A DNA stretch of 64,000 nt. It comes from Alopecurus myosuroides (lineage: Eukaryota > Streptophyta > Magnoliopsida > Poales > Poaceae). Positions 32,709-42,554 of the stretch are shown here, one piece after another. Position 1 is the first letter of the stretch. Each line of letters opens with the position of its first letter. The position numbers and the translations under genes are program-made. Under the pieces are notes generated by a model. The model worked only from the letters and a program-made list of their open reading frames with translations. It was not told where the DNA came from and searched no databases. Where the stretch lies: positions 25,056,536 through 25,120,535 of the forward strand of contig CM054062.1 of assembly GCA_028641055.1 (NCBI GenBank). Direction: 5' to 3'.

Positions 32709-34761
32709 GGGCATCTCCAGTCGTCCCCCCCAGAGCCCCCCTGGACGCAAAATAGCGCCGTTTGGCGTGAATACCGCCGTTTTTTCACCAGTCGTCCCCC
32801 AGGACCTGAAAAAGCGCCGTTTCGGCGGAAATTAGCGCCGCTGCCCCCAGGCGGAACCCAGCCCGTTGGGTTCGGCCTGGGGGGGCGGCGAAAGGGAAAG
32901 CGCGCGTGGGCCAGCGCTGTCGACGAGTGGAGCGCTATTTGCCCACTTTCCCCACCCCCCGACTCGTCTTTTCTGCTCGCCCGCCTCGCCGTCGCCGCAC
33001 CACCGGCCGCGCTCCACGCCGCCGCTGTCGGCCACAATCGCACAGGATCGACGAGACAAACCACCACCGGCCGCGCTCCACATCGTCGCCGCCGTTCGCT
33101 CGCGTGTCCGCCGCGGAGGAGGTTGTACCCAGTGAGCCACGTCCACCCGCCCGCAAGGTGTTCGACGCTGTATCCGAGCCATGGACTCCGACGCCGAGGA
33201 GATGCTCGCCGAGCTGTTCGACGAGGAAGACCAGGCTGCCATCGACGACGAGGAGCACCTGCTCGTCCTGAGCTGCCTGGCCAGATTGCAGGCCCAGGAC
33301 GCCGCGCCGCGCCGCACTGGATCGAAGCCCGGTCGCCGCAAGAGCAGGCCGAGACAGCGGTACGAGGGCTACTGCATCCTCTACTCCGACTACTTCGCCG
33401 AGGATCCCACCAACGACGAGAAGGTGTTCCGGCGTCGTTTCAGGATGAAACGCACGCTCTTCCTCAACATCATGCATGCCATCCGGGAGTTCGACACCTA
33501 CTTCAAGTTGAAGAAGGACTGCACCGGCACGGTAGGGTTTACCTCTATCCAGAAGTGCACGATGGCCATGAGGTTGCTTGCATACGGTGCTCCCGCAGAT
33601 GCACAAGATGACTACCTGCGCATGAGCGAGTCCACAGCCCTCGAGTGCTTGAACAAGTTCTGCCTGGCAGTGGTTGTAGTTTTTGGCCCAACATACCTGC
33701 GATCACCCAATGCGCAAGACACTGCTCGTCTCCTCGCAGAGAATGAAGCAAGAGGGTTTCCGGGGATGCTTGGCAGTATCGACTGCATGCACTGGGCATG
33801 GAAGAACTGCCCATTTGACTGGCAGGGGATGTACAAGGGAAAGGAGGGAGAGTGCTCGGTGGTTCTCGAGGCCGTGGCTTCGTACGATCTATGGATTTGG
33901 CATTCATTCTTTGGTATGCCTGGAAGTCACAACGACATCAATGTCTTGCAGTGCTCGAATGTCTTTTGCCGATCTTATCGAAGGCCATGCCCCCCTGTGA
34001 ACTATGAGATCAATGGACATCAGTATACAAAGGGGTACTATCTTGCAGATGGCATCTACCCGAAGTGGGCAACATTTGTGAAGAGCATCTCCAACCCTAT
34101 CCCAGGAAGCGCAAAAGCTTGGTTTACCAAGTGCCAGGAGGCTTGCAGGAAGGATGTTGAGCGGGCATTTGGTGCGCTGCAATCTCGATTCGCTGTTGTC
34201 CGGTACCCAGCTATGACTTGGTCGAAGTCCAACATGTGGGAGGTGATGCAGTGTTATGTGATCTTGCACAACATGATCATTGAGAGTGAGCGGGATGACC
34301 CGGTGCCTGACAGTGAGACAAGCACACCATACTACCGGCAGGGCCCTCTTGCAGATGTTGATCACCAGGTGCCGGCATCATGGACAGACTTCCTCACCAA
34401 GCGACAGGAGATTCGACACGCTGCAACACATCATGCTCTGCAGGAGGACCTGGTGCAGCATTTGTGGGCGCGAAAGGGGAATGGCAATGTTGAGGACGAT
34501 GACTAGTGTTCTTTTTTTTTTTAAATTGTTGAACTATTCATTTGTGTGGCCAAACTCTATTTATTTGTGTGGCAAAACTCTATTTATTTGGTGGGATTTT
34601 TTTTTATTGCCCAAATTTGGCCGAGTCGCCGCTGGGGCGCGGGCTGGGTTCACGGCTGGGAAACGCGCCCCCCCAGTTCCGAGAATAGCGCCGTTTCGCG
34701 CCGCGGCGCTAAAAAAGCGAGTGTTTTTGCGTCCTGGGGGGCGCAACGACTGGAGATGCCC
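32709..34761 (+). mobile_element. PIF/Harbinger DNA transposon with intact transposase
   Basis: 2053 bp with terminal inverted repeats: left GGGCATCTCCAGTCGT and right the exact inverse (ACGACTGGAGATGCCC). Flanked by 3-bp TAA duplications (32706-32708 and 34762-34764), as expected for PIF/Harbinger/Tourist. Sub-terminal GCGCCGTTT-like motifs recur inside both ends. It encodes only the transposase; the Myb-like partner gene normally found in autonomous members is absent. Confidence 0.93.
33181..34506 (+). CDS. PIF/Harbinger (HARBI1-like) DDE transposase, 441 aa
   Basis: A single uninterrupted frame starting at 33181 (GCCATGG context) and ending with TAG at 34504-34506. The acidic N-terminus (residues 1-30) is followed by a basic linker (RRTGSKPGRRKSRPRQR, about 45-60). 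The DDE_Tnp_4 nuclease domain has D201 (LGSIDCMHW), D290 (GYYLADGIYPKW) and E327 (DVERAFGALQSRF), plus the conserved HSFFGMPGSHNDINVL block near 241-256. The enzyme cuts element ends and inserts at TWA sites in the nucleus, usually together with a Myb/SANT-like partner. No frameshift or stop is seen and full length is retained, so it may be competent. The host of this element is unclassified spacer. Confidence 0.95.
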   Translation: MDSDAEEMLAELFDEEDQAAIDDEEHLLVLSCLARLQAQDAAPRRTGSKPGRRKSRPRQRYEGYCILYSDYFAEDPTNDEKVFRRRFRMKRTLFLNIMHAIREFDTYFKLKKDCTGTVGFTSIQKCTMAMRLLAYGAPADAQDDYLRMSESTALECLNKFCLAVVVVFGPTYLRSPNAQDTARLLAENEARGFPGMLGSIDCMHWAWKNCPFDWQGMYKGKEGECSVVLEAVASYDLWIWHSFFGMPGSHNDINVLQCSNVFCRSYRRPCPPVNYEINGHQYTKGYYLADGIYPKWATFVKSISNPIPGSAKAWFTKCQEACRKDVERAFGALQSRFAVVRYPAMTWSKSNMWEVMQCYVILHNMIIESERDDPVPDSETSTPYYRQGPLADVDHQVPASWTDFLTKRQEIRHAATHHALQEDLVQHLWARKGNGNVEDDD

Positions 34762-34764
34762 TAA

Positions 34765-36632
34765 GAATGATGAGAGCACACCTAACAAAGCAAACAGTAG
34801 CACTGTAGCAGCTACCCCAATCACGCTCCTTTTGTTAATGTGGTAGGGAGCATCGTGCTACCTCTCTCCACCAAATACTGATAACTAACCTTGGTCGAGT
34901 CTTTGCTTTTTTTCCAATCACTAACATTATCCAATTGACTATATATCATTGTCATCAATAGTCAGCCTGCAGGAACTAGATGACTGAAAATAATTCAGTA
35001 GTTATCAACCTCGAGTTTTCCTTTTGAGATGCTAGCGACCTTTATTTTTAGAGATAATGCTATCAACCTCAAGTTGCAGGGAAAACCAACGAATAACGAA
35101 CAATGACAAAGCGTGAAAATATAAGTAGTAACTAGATTCTAGATTTATCTGAAGAACAAAATAAAATCTGGTGTTTGTACGTCCTATCTCTGTCTCACCG
35201 AAGGGTGTGAGAAAGTGACAGCGAAAACAGGCAACCAAGACGCAGCTACAAAACGTCACCATCCATTTTTTATGAACATACAGCTCTGTATTTTTTCCAC
35301 CAAAGGAACATACAACGCGTCGCGCCTTACAACCGCGGTGACCCAATCCAAACCTAATCTCTTTATCATCTTAGATCTAGGGCCTAGAGGAGTGCAGACC
35401 CAGAAAGATTGTTCATGGCTGGCATACATCATCATGGAAAATGCAGGTGCCAAATTGAGAGATGAAAGTAAAATAACTTGCCAAAAAGTAGTGCGTGTCC
35501 ATCTTCAGAAAATAGTGAGCTAACTAACCTCTCCTCTCCTCCCTCATTTCTCACTGTTGCCCATCCGTACCGACACCTTTTGTTTATCTTCCTCTCGCAA
35601 GAAAAGTGAGCAATCCTTCTAGGTTTTGATTCCACGAGGCATAGCAGATCCACATTTCATTATATATATCTAGCAAAGTAAGTACCATACCTTCAATAAG
35701 ATAGTGAAAACATGTGGCGTATCTAATCAACAGATCAGATCTACTTAAGAGTACTCTGACGACAAGCTTCAACAGCTAAGACTTGTCGTTATCGCGTCCA
35801 CGCCAAAATGATTCATTCAACAGCTGCGCAGCCATTGTTTAACACTCAGCAGCACATGGCCAAGCATATACTGGTAGGCTAGATATATAGACACAAGTGG
35901 AAGTGTTTGCTTGGGGATAAGACACTTGCTCCATGCAAGTGTACGTATCAGGTGAGCTAGCTAGCAGCTTCCCTCACGCAATCTCCTTGATCTTCAGTCG
36001 GTTACAACTAGCTCCATCCCGCCGGGAATTCTGATCATCCTTTGTTCCTATCCGCGAGTTCTCGGATGGAGATCCTATCTGTAAGACTGTAACGAGAAGA
36101 CGACAGTAAAGAAAGTTGTGATGAACTTGTGCAGCGGTGCTTACGGAAACTGGACTAGGGAATCTGAAGTTTACATTTCTGAACCAGCACTGAGAAAACA
36201 GGGTATTAACACTACTCCAACTTCCAGATCTCCATACCAATCATTCTAAACAAAAATCAGAATCCTAGCAATCTGACGCAAACTTTCATGCAGGAGGTGG
36301 TTAGCACAAGGGTCCCAATCACACACTGTAATACAGACGTCGGAACACGTCAGGTTTCGACTTGAGAGGCTGATCCCGCGGTGATAGCTGGCGCACATCG
36401 CTGGTCCTTCCTGAAGCCGCATACAGACATCAGGTTGGCATATGAAGTTCTGAACCCATGGAGAATTATACCGGTGTCACTCACCTGACCGTGCTCTGTT
36501 CCTCCGTGTGCTTCTTTCGTTATTCCGGCTCGCTTCTTCCAAAATTATGCCAGCGATGCATTGGCGGCCTGCTTCATGGCGTAGTCTGAGTGCGCCACTA
36601 ATAGGAAACAACAAATTCAGAGGGCAGTTTAT
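34765..36632. other. Unclassified host DNA left of the LINE
   Basis: No recognised gene or element. After removing insertions it would continue at 50499-50513 and then 51652. Only short chance frames are present. Confidence 0.4.
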
Positions 36633-36640
36633 TTACAACA

Positions 36641-38319
36641 GAGGCAAGGTGATCCATTATCGCCCATACTTTTCAATATTGTGGCGGATATGTTAGCGAT
36701 CATGATTGAACGAGCAAAAGAAAGTGGCCTCATTGAAGGGGTGGTACCTCATCTTGTGAATGGGGGACTATCTATTCTTCAATATGCAGACGACACAATT
36801 CTTTTTATGGAACATGATCTCCAGAAAGCAACGAATCTAAAGTTAATTCTTTCAGCATTCGAGCAATTGTCTGGATTAAAGATCAATTTTCATAAGAGTG
36901 AATTGTTTTGCTTTGGCGAAGCCCAGGAGGCAATAGCTCAATACTCTGAGCTTTTCGGATGTGAGCAAGGTCAGTTTCCTATTCAGTATTTGGGTATCCC
37001 AATACATTATAGGAGACTGACTAATGCCGAATGGAAACACGTTGAAGAACGTTTACAAACAAGGCTAGCGAGTTGGAAAGGAAAATTATTATCCCTAGGT
37101 GGAAGACTGGTACTCATTAATTCAGTCCTCACTAATATGATACTGTATATGATATCATTCTTCCAATTACCCAAAGGAGTCTTGAGGAGGTTAGATTACT
37201 TCAGATCAAGGTTTTTTTGGCAAGGGGATAATGAGAAGAAAAAATATCGACTGGCAAGATGGGACGTGGTTTGCAGACCCAAAGATCAGGGAGGGCTGGG
37301 GATTCATGACCTTAAGGTCAAAAACTCAGCACTTCTAGGTAAATGGCTATTTAAGCTGCTTACAGAAAATGGTGTTTGGCAGACTCTCCTAGAGAGAAAA
37401 TACATTGGCACAAAAGCGTTATCACAGGTTGTTTGGAAACCAGGTGACTCGCATTTTTGGGCCGGCCTAATGGCGACAAAGAAGCATTTCTTTCGCTATG
37501 GGGTATTTAGCATCAGGGATGGATCTCAGATACGGTTTTGGGAGGATCAATGGTTAGGAAATGCCACCCTCCGAGAACAGTATCCGGCCTTATACAATAT
37601 TGTTCGTCACAAAGGTGATACGCTAGCTACCGTAATGCAAACGTTCCCACCAAATGTGTCGTTCAGGCGAGATCTTATCGGTCCAAGACTTCACTCTTGG
37701 AATGCCCTGGTTGATAGGTTGGCTGTGATCCAACTTTCACAAGGCACCGATGAATTTCGATGGAGTTTAACTAAGGATGGAAAGTTCTCAGTTGACTCCT
37801 TGTATAGGGCGATGGTACATTCAGATGTGCCGGTCGATAATAATAAGAAAATATGGCGTATGAAGATACCTCTGAAGATGAAAATCTTTGCATGGTACCT
37901 TCGTAAAGGAGTCATATTAACTAAAGATAATCTTGTCAAGCGTAATTGGCATGGAAGTACAAAGTGTGTCTCCTGTCCTATGGATGAGACGATAAAACAC
38001 TTATTCTTCGAGTGCACCTTTGCGCGGACTATATGGTCAGCTATCCAAATGGCTTCGAACTTATATCCTCCAACATCCATTGCAAATATTTTTGGCAACT
38101 GGTTGAATGGAATTGATAATAGGTTTAAAACCGTGTTTAGGGTAGGAGCGTTAGCCGTAATATGGTCGCTCTGGCTGTGTAGAAATGACAAGATTTTTAA
38201 TGATAAAAACTTCTCTCGTTTGCAGGTTCTATTCCGTTGCACAGGTATTCTCCGTTCGTGGTGCATATTACAACGGACGGAGTTTCGAGGCCTTTTTACG
38301 GAGGCGTGTGTACGGCTGG
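36641..38319 (+). pseudogene. LINE ORF2 C-terminal half (RT + zf-RVT)
   Basis: Open from the RT motif RQGDPLSPILFNIVADML (about 36641) through catalytic YADDTILFME near 36785, GLKINFHKSELF, YLGIPIHYRR, the thumb/connection region (RLARWDVVCRPKDQGGLGI) and the zinc-binding motif (CVSCPMDETIKHLFFECTFARTIW, about 37965-38035). The frame is interrupted at 38320 by the Tat element. The rest (VARDIFIPHGWPLDL, stop at 50338-50340) follows the target duplication at 50273. No internal stop in the retained part, so the LINE was young when hit. N-terminal endonuclease and ORF1 are missing. Confidence 0.9.
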
Positions 38320-38893
38320 TGTCGGATATATACCGAATAGGGGTATAGAAGATGGTAGACAAAAGTGCCGGACTACCAGGGTGGCCCAAGCGGTAGTGGG
38401 CTTAGGTCCATTGGGCGGCCCAGTAGTCCGACGCGTAGAAGCCGGATTCTAGAAGAACCCGGATCACGGCCCGCGTGATCTGGCTTGGAGGAGAAGACGG
38501 ATTCCTTACTTTCCAAGTTACAAGTTAAACGTAGTCTTCTAGGTTTCTGGTTCTGTAAGCCCTAATCCGGCTATTATATAAGGCCGGACGGGAGATAAGT
38601 TCAATAAGTTCCTTTTAGTCCAAGGTTCTAGGTTCTAGCTTAAGCCTTGCGCAACTCGCCGGGAAGTTCATCCTCGTCGAGTAGCTAGATCTATTCCCTT
38701 ACATTGTAACCTTATTATACGGGCTTTAGTCCCTCATAGTGAGAAGTGCAGGAGTAGGTACGCCGTACTGTCGCGACGTACCGAACCTGGGTAAATCCCG
38801 TGTTCTGTGTTTACTACGCTATCCCGTTACCCCACGTCTCTACCGTAGTCTCATGGCACCCCAGTCTATGAAAACTACTACGATGTCTCGACA
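38320..38893 (+). repeat. 5' LTR of Tat element
   Basis: 574 bp, from TGTCGGATATATACC to CTCGACA. TATATAAGG at 38575-38583 is a good TATA box, placing the transcript start near 38610. The gag frame is already open in its last ~155 bp. Confidence 0.95.
38575..38583 (+). promoter_or_regulatory. TATA box of the Tat LTR
   Basis: TATATAAGG in the context GGCTATTATATAAGGCC; the same sequence occurs in the 3' LTR about 11.4 kb downstream. Confidence 0.75.
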
Positions 38894-41800
38894 GTTGGCG
38901 CCCACCGTGGGGCCGACGACGTCAGGCGTGAAGTTCCGATCTGGGATTTTAGGCGGAATCGGAAGATCGATCACGGTCGGAAGCTTGGAATTCGACAACG
39001 ACGTCGGGCGCTTCCTCGACAACGGATCCTACATCCCGGCGCAAAACCATCTGGTAAGTGCCTGCGTTTTACCGATTGGATCTGCAAATATCTTTATCGG
39101 ATTAACCGCGGAAGCAATGGGGTTTTGCGATGAAAGCAATTATCTCCCACCCGCCCTATACCCAGTCGAAGACGACTATGATGCCGGATTTTGCTCAGAT
39201 CGCCGACAAAACAGTGATACCCACTTTATCGGCATGGTGCAATCCGAGATCGCCGAAAACACGGATGACGGAAATCCCGTGCAAGAGGCAGACAACAATA
39301 CACCCGTCCCAGAGACGGAAGAACCAATACCCGTCACAGAGACGGAAGATCCGACATCTGTCAACCAGACGATGAACTCGGAAACAGAGTTCGTGCTTGC
39401 CGCCATTGAGGCGAGATTGGAGTCGGAAACCGGATCGGATAACTTCTCCGAAGACGAAGATGACGATGCCTTCGTACGAAAAGTTAAATCCTTTCAAGAG
39501 GGATTCCATGAAGTGCTAATGGCAAAACCAGCCGATACAAAGGGTGCCGATAGCCAGGAAAGCCCTAAAACCCCTCCGCCAGCTGAGGAGAGGGAAGACG
39601 GAGAAACTTCTCCGATATTTCCTAATGTCAAGGAGATGACAGAGGATGAACCTGTCAAAAAACCTCCCTCTTCCAAGAAAAAGCACCGTGCTTCTAAAAA
39701 ACTCCAGTACAAGCTCCGGAAGAAAAAATCAGCTGATCTCGCTGATGAAAACCTGGAAGTTGGAGATATTAGTGGTACAAAGCCTACGGAAAAGAAATCT
39801 AAGGAAATCACTGCTCCGCCAATGACAGAACTGGAAGAGCAAGAACTATTACAAACTCCAGTGGGACCCAATGAACCCCCTGAGATGCTGGAAGCCAGGA
39901 GACAAGCTTTCCAACGGCAACAGCAACAACTGCTTAGATCTCGGCAACACCTCCAACAAACCCATAATGACATCAAAATCATGAAGGAAGAAATTGAGGA
40001 ATACGAGAGAAAGCACAGATCTGTCTTAAAACCTACAAGGTTACCCGGAATTACAAAACCGGAAGAACTGCCGCCGAAAGAAAGGTTCTATAACCCATCT
40101 TGGCAAAAGCAGTTAAACGGCAAAGATGCCAAGGGCGAACCAATATACAAAACCGCAGCTGAAAACGCGGAAGCAGCGTTCGCCATCTTGAACAATGATC
40201 TGTACTCCAACGGGGAAAAACTCCAAGGGGTGTATGCTTTCCTAGGAAAAGCATTACAGCAGCAACAGCGAGGACAAGAGAGATCTGGGAGGCTGCATGA
40301 TAATTCCGCCCTCTGCAAAACTGTTACTTGCGCTGCTGGAGCACCTGGACCGGAAGAACCCGGAGATTCGGATAAAAAAGAGGATCCGAGAAAAGACAAG
40401 AAAAACCCCGACAACCGGGACGCAGCGTCTAAAACCGGACCTCATCTCCCGAAAGATGGATATAAACCACACGATCGGGAAGACAAACACCGGAATGACG
40501 GCAAAATAATGCCACCTCCGAGAAACCCAGCTGAAAAAGCTGGAAGATACGATACACCTCACAGACGTGAAAGATCTCGGACACCGCCCAAAGATAAGGA
40601 AAGATACAGGAGCAGGACTCCACCTAATCCCAGAGGGCGTGACAACGGAAGAGATAGAGATAACCTCGGAAAAACGCGTCCGCGTAACAATGGGAAAGAA
40701 AGGAGTAGATCCCCTTCTGTCCATTCAGCCGGGAGATATTCTGCGCATATTGACAGAGCAGAAAAGGATGATCTATACTTTGGTCCTAAGTGTTTCACTG
40801 ACAGGATCCGAAGGATAACCCTGCATTCTGGTTTTGCCAAAGTTGGTCCAACCTACCAAAAATATACCGGCAGTACAAACCCGGATACCTGGCTTTCAGA
40901 TTATTACACAGCCGTCCAGATCAACAACGGGACAGACCTGGAAGCTGTCAAGTTTCTTCCCCTAATGTTACTAGACGGAGCCAGAGATTGGATTAATGGT
41001 TTACCATCAAGAACTGTCGACAGTTGGGATGATATGGCGAGAGTATTTACTCAGCATTTTCGAGGAACATACAAACGCCCAAATAGCATCAATCAGCTGA
41101 ACCGTTGCACCCAATTTGAAGACGAACCATACGTGGATTTCATCTCCAGATGGACTGCAATGAAGAATAGTTGCTCTGGGGTAACTGACGTACAAGCAAT
41201 GCATGCTTTCGTCAATGGCCTAAAACCCGGACTTGTACCGTTCATGGTTGGCTCCAAAAAGCACAAAGATCTCGGATCTATGCTTACAACCGCTAATGAG
41301 CATGCTGCAGCCGAAGACGATATCAGAGCAAGAGGAGGCAATATTGAGTCACTGATACTGGCCAAGAAAACACCTCGTTCTGATAAAAAAGGAACCCCGG
41401 AGTCAACAACAAAGCCCAAGGAGGTTAACTTAGCCTTTGGAGGAGAAAAAGGGAACAAGTGGAAAGGCCGCAGTCCGGATCCCATCAATTATACTCCCGA
41501 AGAATGGGAGAGAATTAAGTCGGAACCCTGCGCCCACCACTCCCAATTTGGCAAACCAACCCACACGAACGCGCAATGCCGGCTAAACAAGCATATGAAA
41601 GGCAATGCAGGATCCGGAAATAAAGGAAAGGGCTCCAAGAGGAAACCTGCCAAACAAAAGCCAGAAGCTGACAAAGAAGACAGTGAATCGGACACTGATA
41701 ACAAAATCCAGGAACAACAGCGGCAAGGCGAACCCAAATTTCCGAGAGTTGATGGAGAAGCAATGTTAACTTTCCTAGCAACTCCATCAGCAAAGGTGGC

Positions 41801-42554
41801 CAAAAGAACACTCCGGGAGATAAACGCAGTCATTCCTGCAACCCCGAAATTCTTGAAGTACTCCAATACACCAATAGTCTGGGATCAGTCTGATCATCCT
41901 GGAAATATCCCGGAACCCGGTACACAAGCTCTTGTCGTAAGCCCTATTGTTCAAAACACTAGGCTAAGAAGAGTGCTGATGGACGGAGGATCCAGCATCA
42001 ACATAATGTACCTGGATACACTGAAGCACTTGAAGATATCCGAGTCCCAGCTCAATTACAGCAATATACGCTTCCATGGCATTGTTCCTGGCAGGCAAGC
42101 ACGATCCCTAGGAGAAATTTCCCTAGATGTCACCTTCGGAGATAAAGATCACTTCCGGCAGGAAAAAGTATCCTTCGAAGTTGTGCCGTTCGAGAGCGTG
42201 TATCACGCAATACTCGGACGTCCGGCTTTCGCCAAGTTTATGGCAAGATCTTGCTATATCTACAACAAGCTGAAGATGCCAGGACCCAAAGGAGGAGTAA
42301 TCACCATTGCCGGTGATTTCAAGCTGGCAAACGAGTTGGAGAAGCAAAACGCCCTTTGCGCCCAAAGAGTTATAGCTCAGGAAGAATTAAAGGAGTTAGC
42401 CAAGGAGGTATCGCCGAAAGAAATGCCGGCAGGAAAAGAAACTCGGAAGCCAACAGATAGCTTCAAGGCGTCCGAGAATACAAGGCAGGTAATCCTAGAC
42501 CCCAAAGATCCGACAAAATTCGTCGTTGTAGGGACTGGGATGACCGACAAATAG
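38853..42554 (+). CDS. gag: gag-protease polyprotein of the Tat element
   Basis: Open for 1233 codons from the ATG at 38853 inside the LTR (MAPQSMKTTT) through the primer site; a later ATG at 39118 is an alternative start. The N-terminal third is acidic and probably disordered (repeated ETE/EDP motifs). A basic, Arg/Asp-rich stretch lies near residues 520-620. The retrotransposon gag domain is near 670-840 (DTWLSDYYTAVQ, GARDWINGL, FRGTYKRPNSI). A CHHC-like zinc motif (CAHH...HTNAQC) lies near 893. Aspartic protease carries LMDGGSSINIMY near 1042, and ILGRPAFAKFM follows. The frame ends at TAG 42552-42554, exactly between protease and reverse transcriptase, with pol continuing in the same frame. 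Confidence 0.88.
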   Translation: MAPQSMKTTTMSRQLAPTVGPTTSGVKFRSGILGGIGRSITVGSLEFDNDVGRFLDNGSYIPAQNHLVSACVLPIGSANIFIGLTAEAMGFCDESNYLPPALYPVEDDYDAGFCSDRRQNSDTHFIGMVQSEIAENTDDGNPVQEADNNTPVPETEEPIPVTETEDPTSVNQTMNSETEFVLAAIEARLESETGSDNFSEDEDDDAFVRKVKSFQEGFHEVLMAKPADTKGADSQESPKTPPPAEEREDGETSPIFPNVKEMTEDEPVKKPPSSKKKHRASKKLQYKLRKKKSADLADENLEVGDISGTKPTEKKSKEITAPPMTELEEQELLQTPVGPNEPPEMLEARRQAFQRQQQQLLRSRQHLQQTHNDIKIMKEEIEEYERKHRSVLKPTRLPGITKPEELPPKERFYNPSWQKQLNGKDAKGEPIYKTAAENAEAAFAILNNDLYSNGEKLQGVYAFLGKALQQQQRGQERSGRLHDNSALCKTVTCAAGAPGPEEPGDSDKKEDPRKDKKNPDNRDAASKTGPHLPKDGYKPHDREDKHRNDGKIMPPPRNPAEKAGRYDTPHRRERSRTPPKDKERYRSRTPPNPRGRDNGRDRDNLGKTRPRNNGKERSRSPSVHSAGRYSAHIDRAEKDDLYFGPKCFTDRIRRITLHSGFAKVGPTYQKYTGSTNPDTWLSDYYTAVQINNGTDLEAVKFLPLMLLDGARDWINGLPSRTVDSWDDMARVFTQHFRGTYKRPNSINQLNRCTQFEDEPYVDFISRWTAMKNSCSGVTDVQAMHAFVNGLKPGLVPFMVGSKKHKDLGSMLTTANEHAAAEDDIRARGGNIESLILAKKTPRSDKKGTPESTTKPKEVNLAFGGEKGNKWKGRSPDPINYTPEEWERIKSEPCAHHSQFGKPTHTNAQCRLNKHMKGNAGSGNKGKGSKRKPAKQKPEADKEDSESDTDNKIQEQQRQGEPKFPRVDGEAMLTFLATPSAKVAKRTLREINAVIPATPKFLKYSNTPIVWDQSDHPGNIPEPGTQALVVSPIVQNTRLRRVLMDGGSSINIMYLDTLKHLKISESQLNYSNIRFHGIVPGRQARSLGEISLDVTFGDKDHFRQEKVSFEVVPFESVYHAILGRPAFAKFMARSCYIYNKLKMPGPKGGVITIAGDFKLANELEKQNALCAQRVIAQEELKELAKEVSPKEMPAGKETRKPTDSFKASENTRQVILDPKDPTKFVVVGTGMTDK
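38895..38912 (+). other. Primer binding site of the Tat element
   Basis: TTGGCGCCCACCGTGGGG begins one base after the LTR. This GC-rich primer site is common to Tat-lineage elements. Which tRNA primes was not determined. Confidence 0.8.

Noticed and set aside
33123..33611. Other open frames overlapping the Harbinger transposase on both strands
   Set aside because: They are shadows caused by GC-rich codon use of the real frame at 33181-34506.
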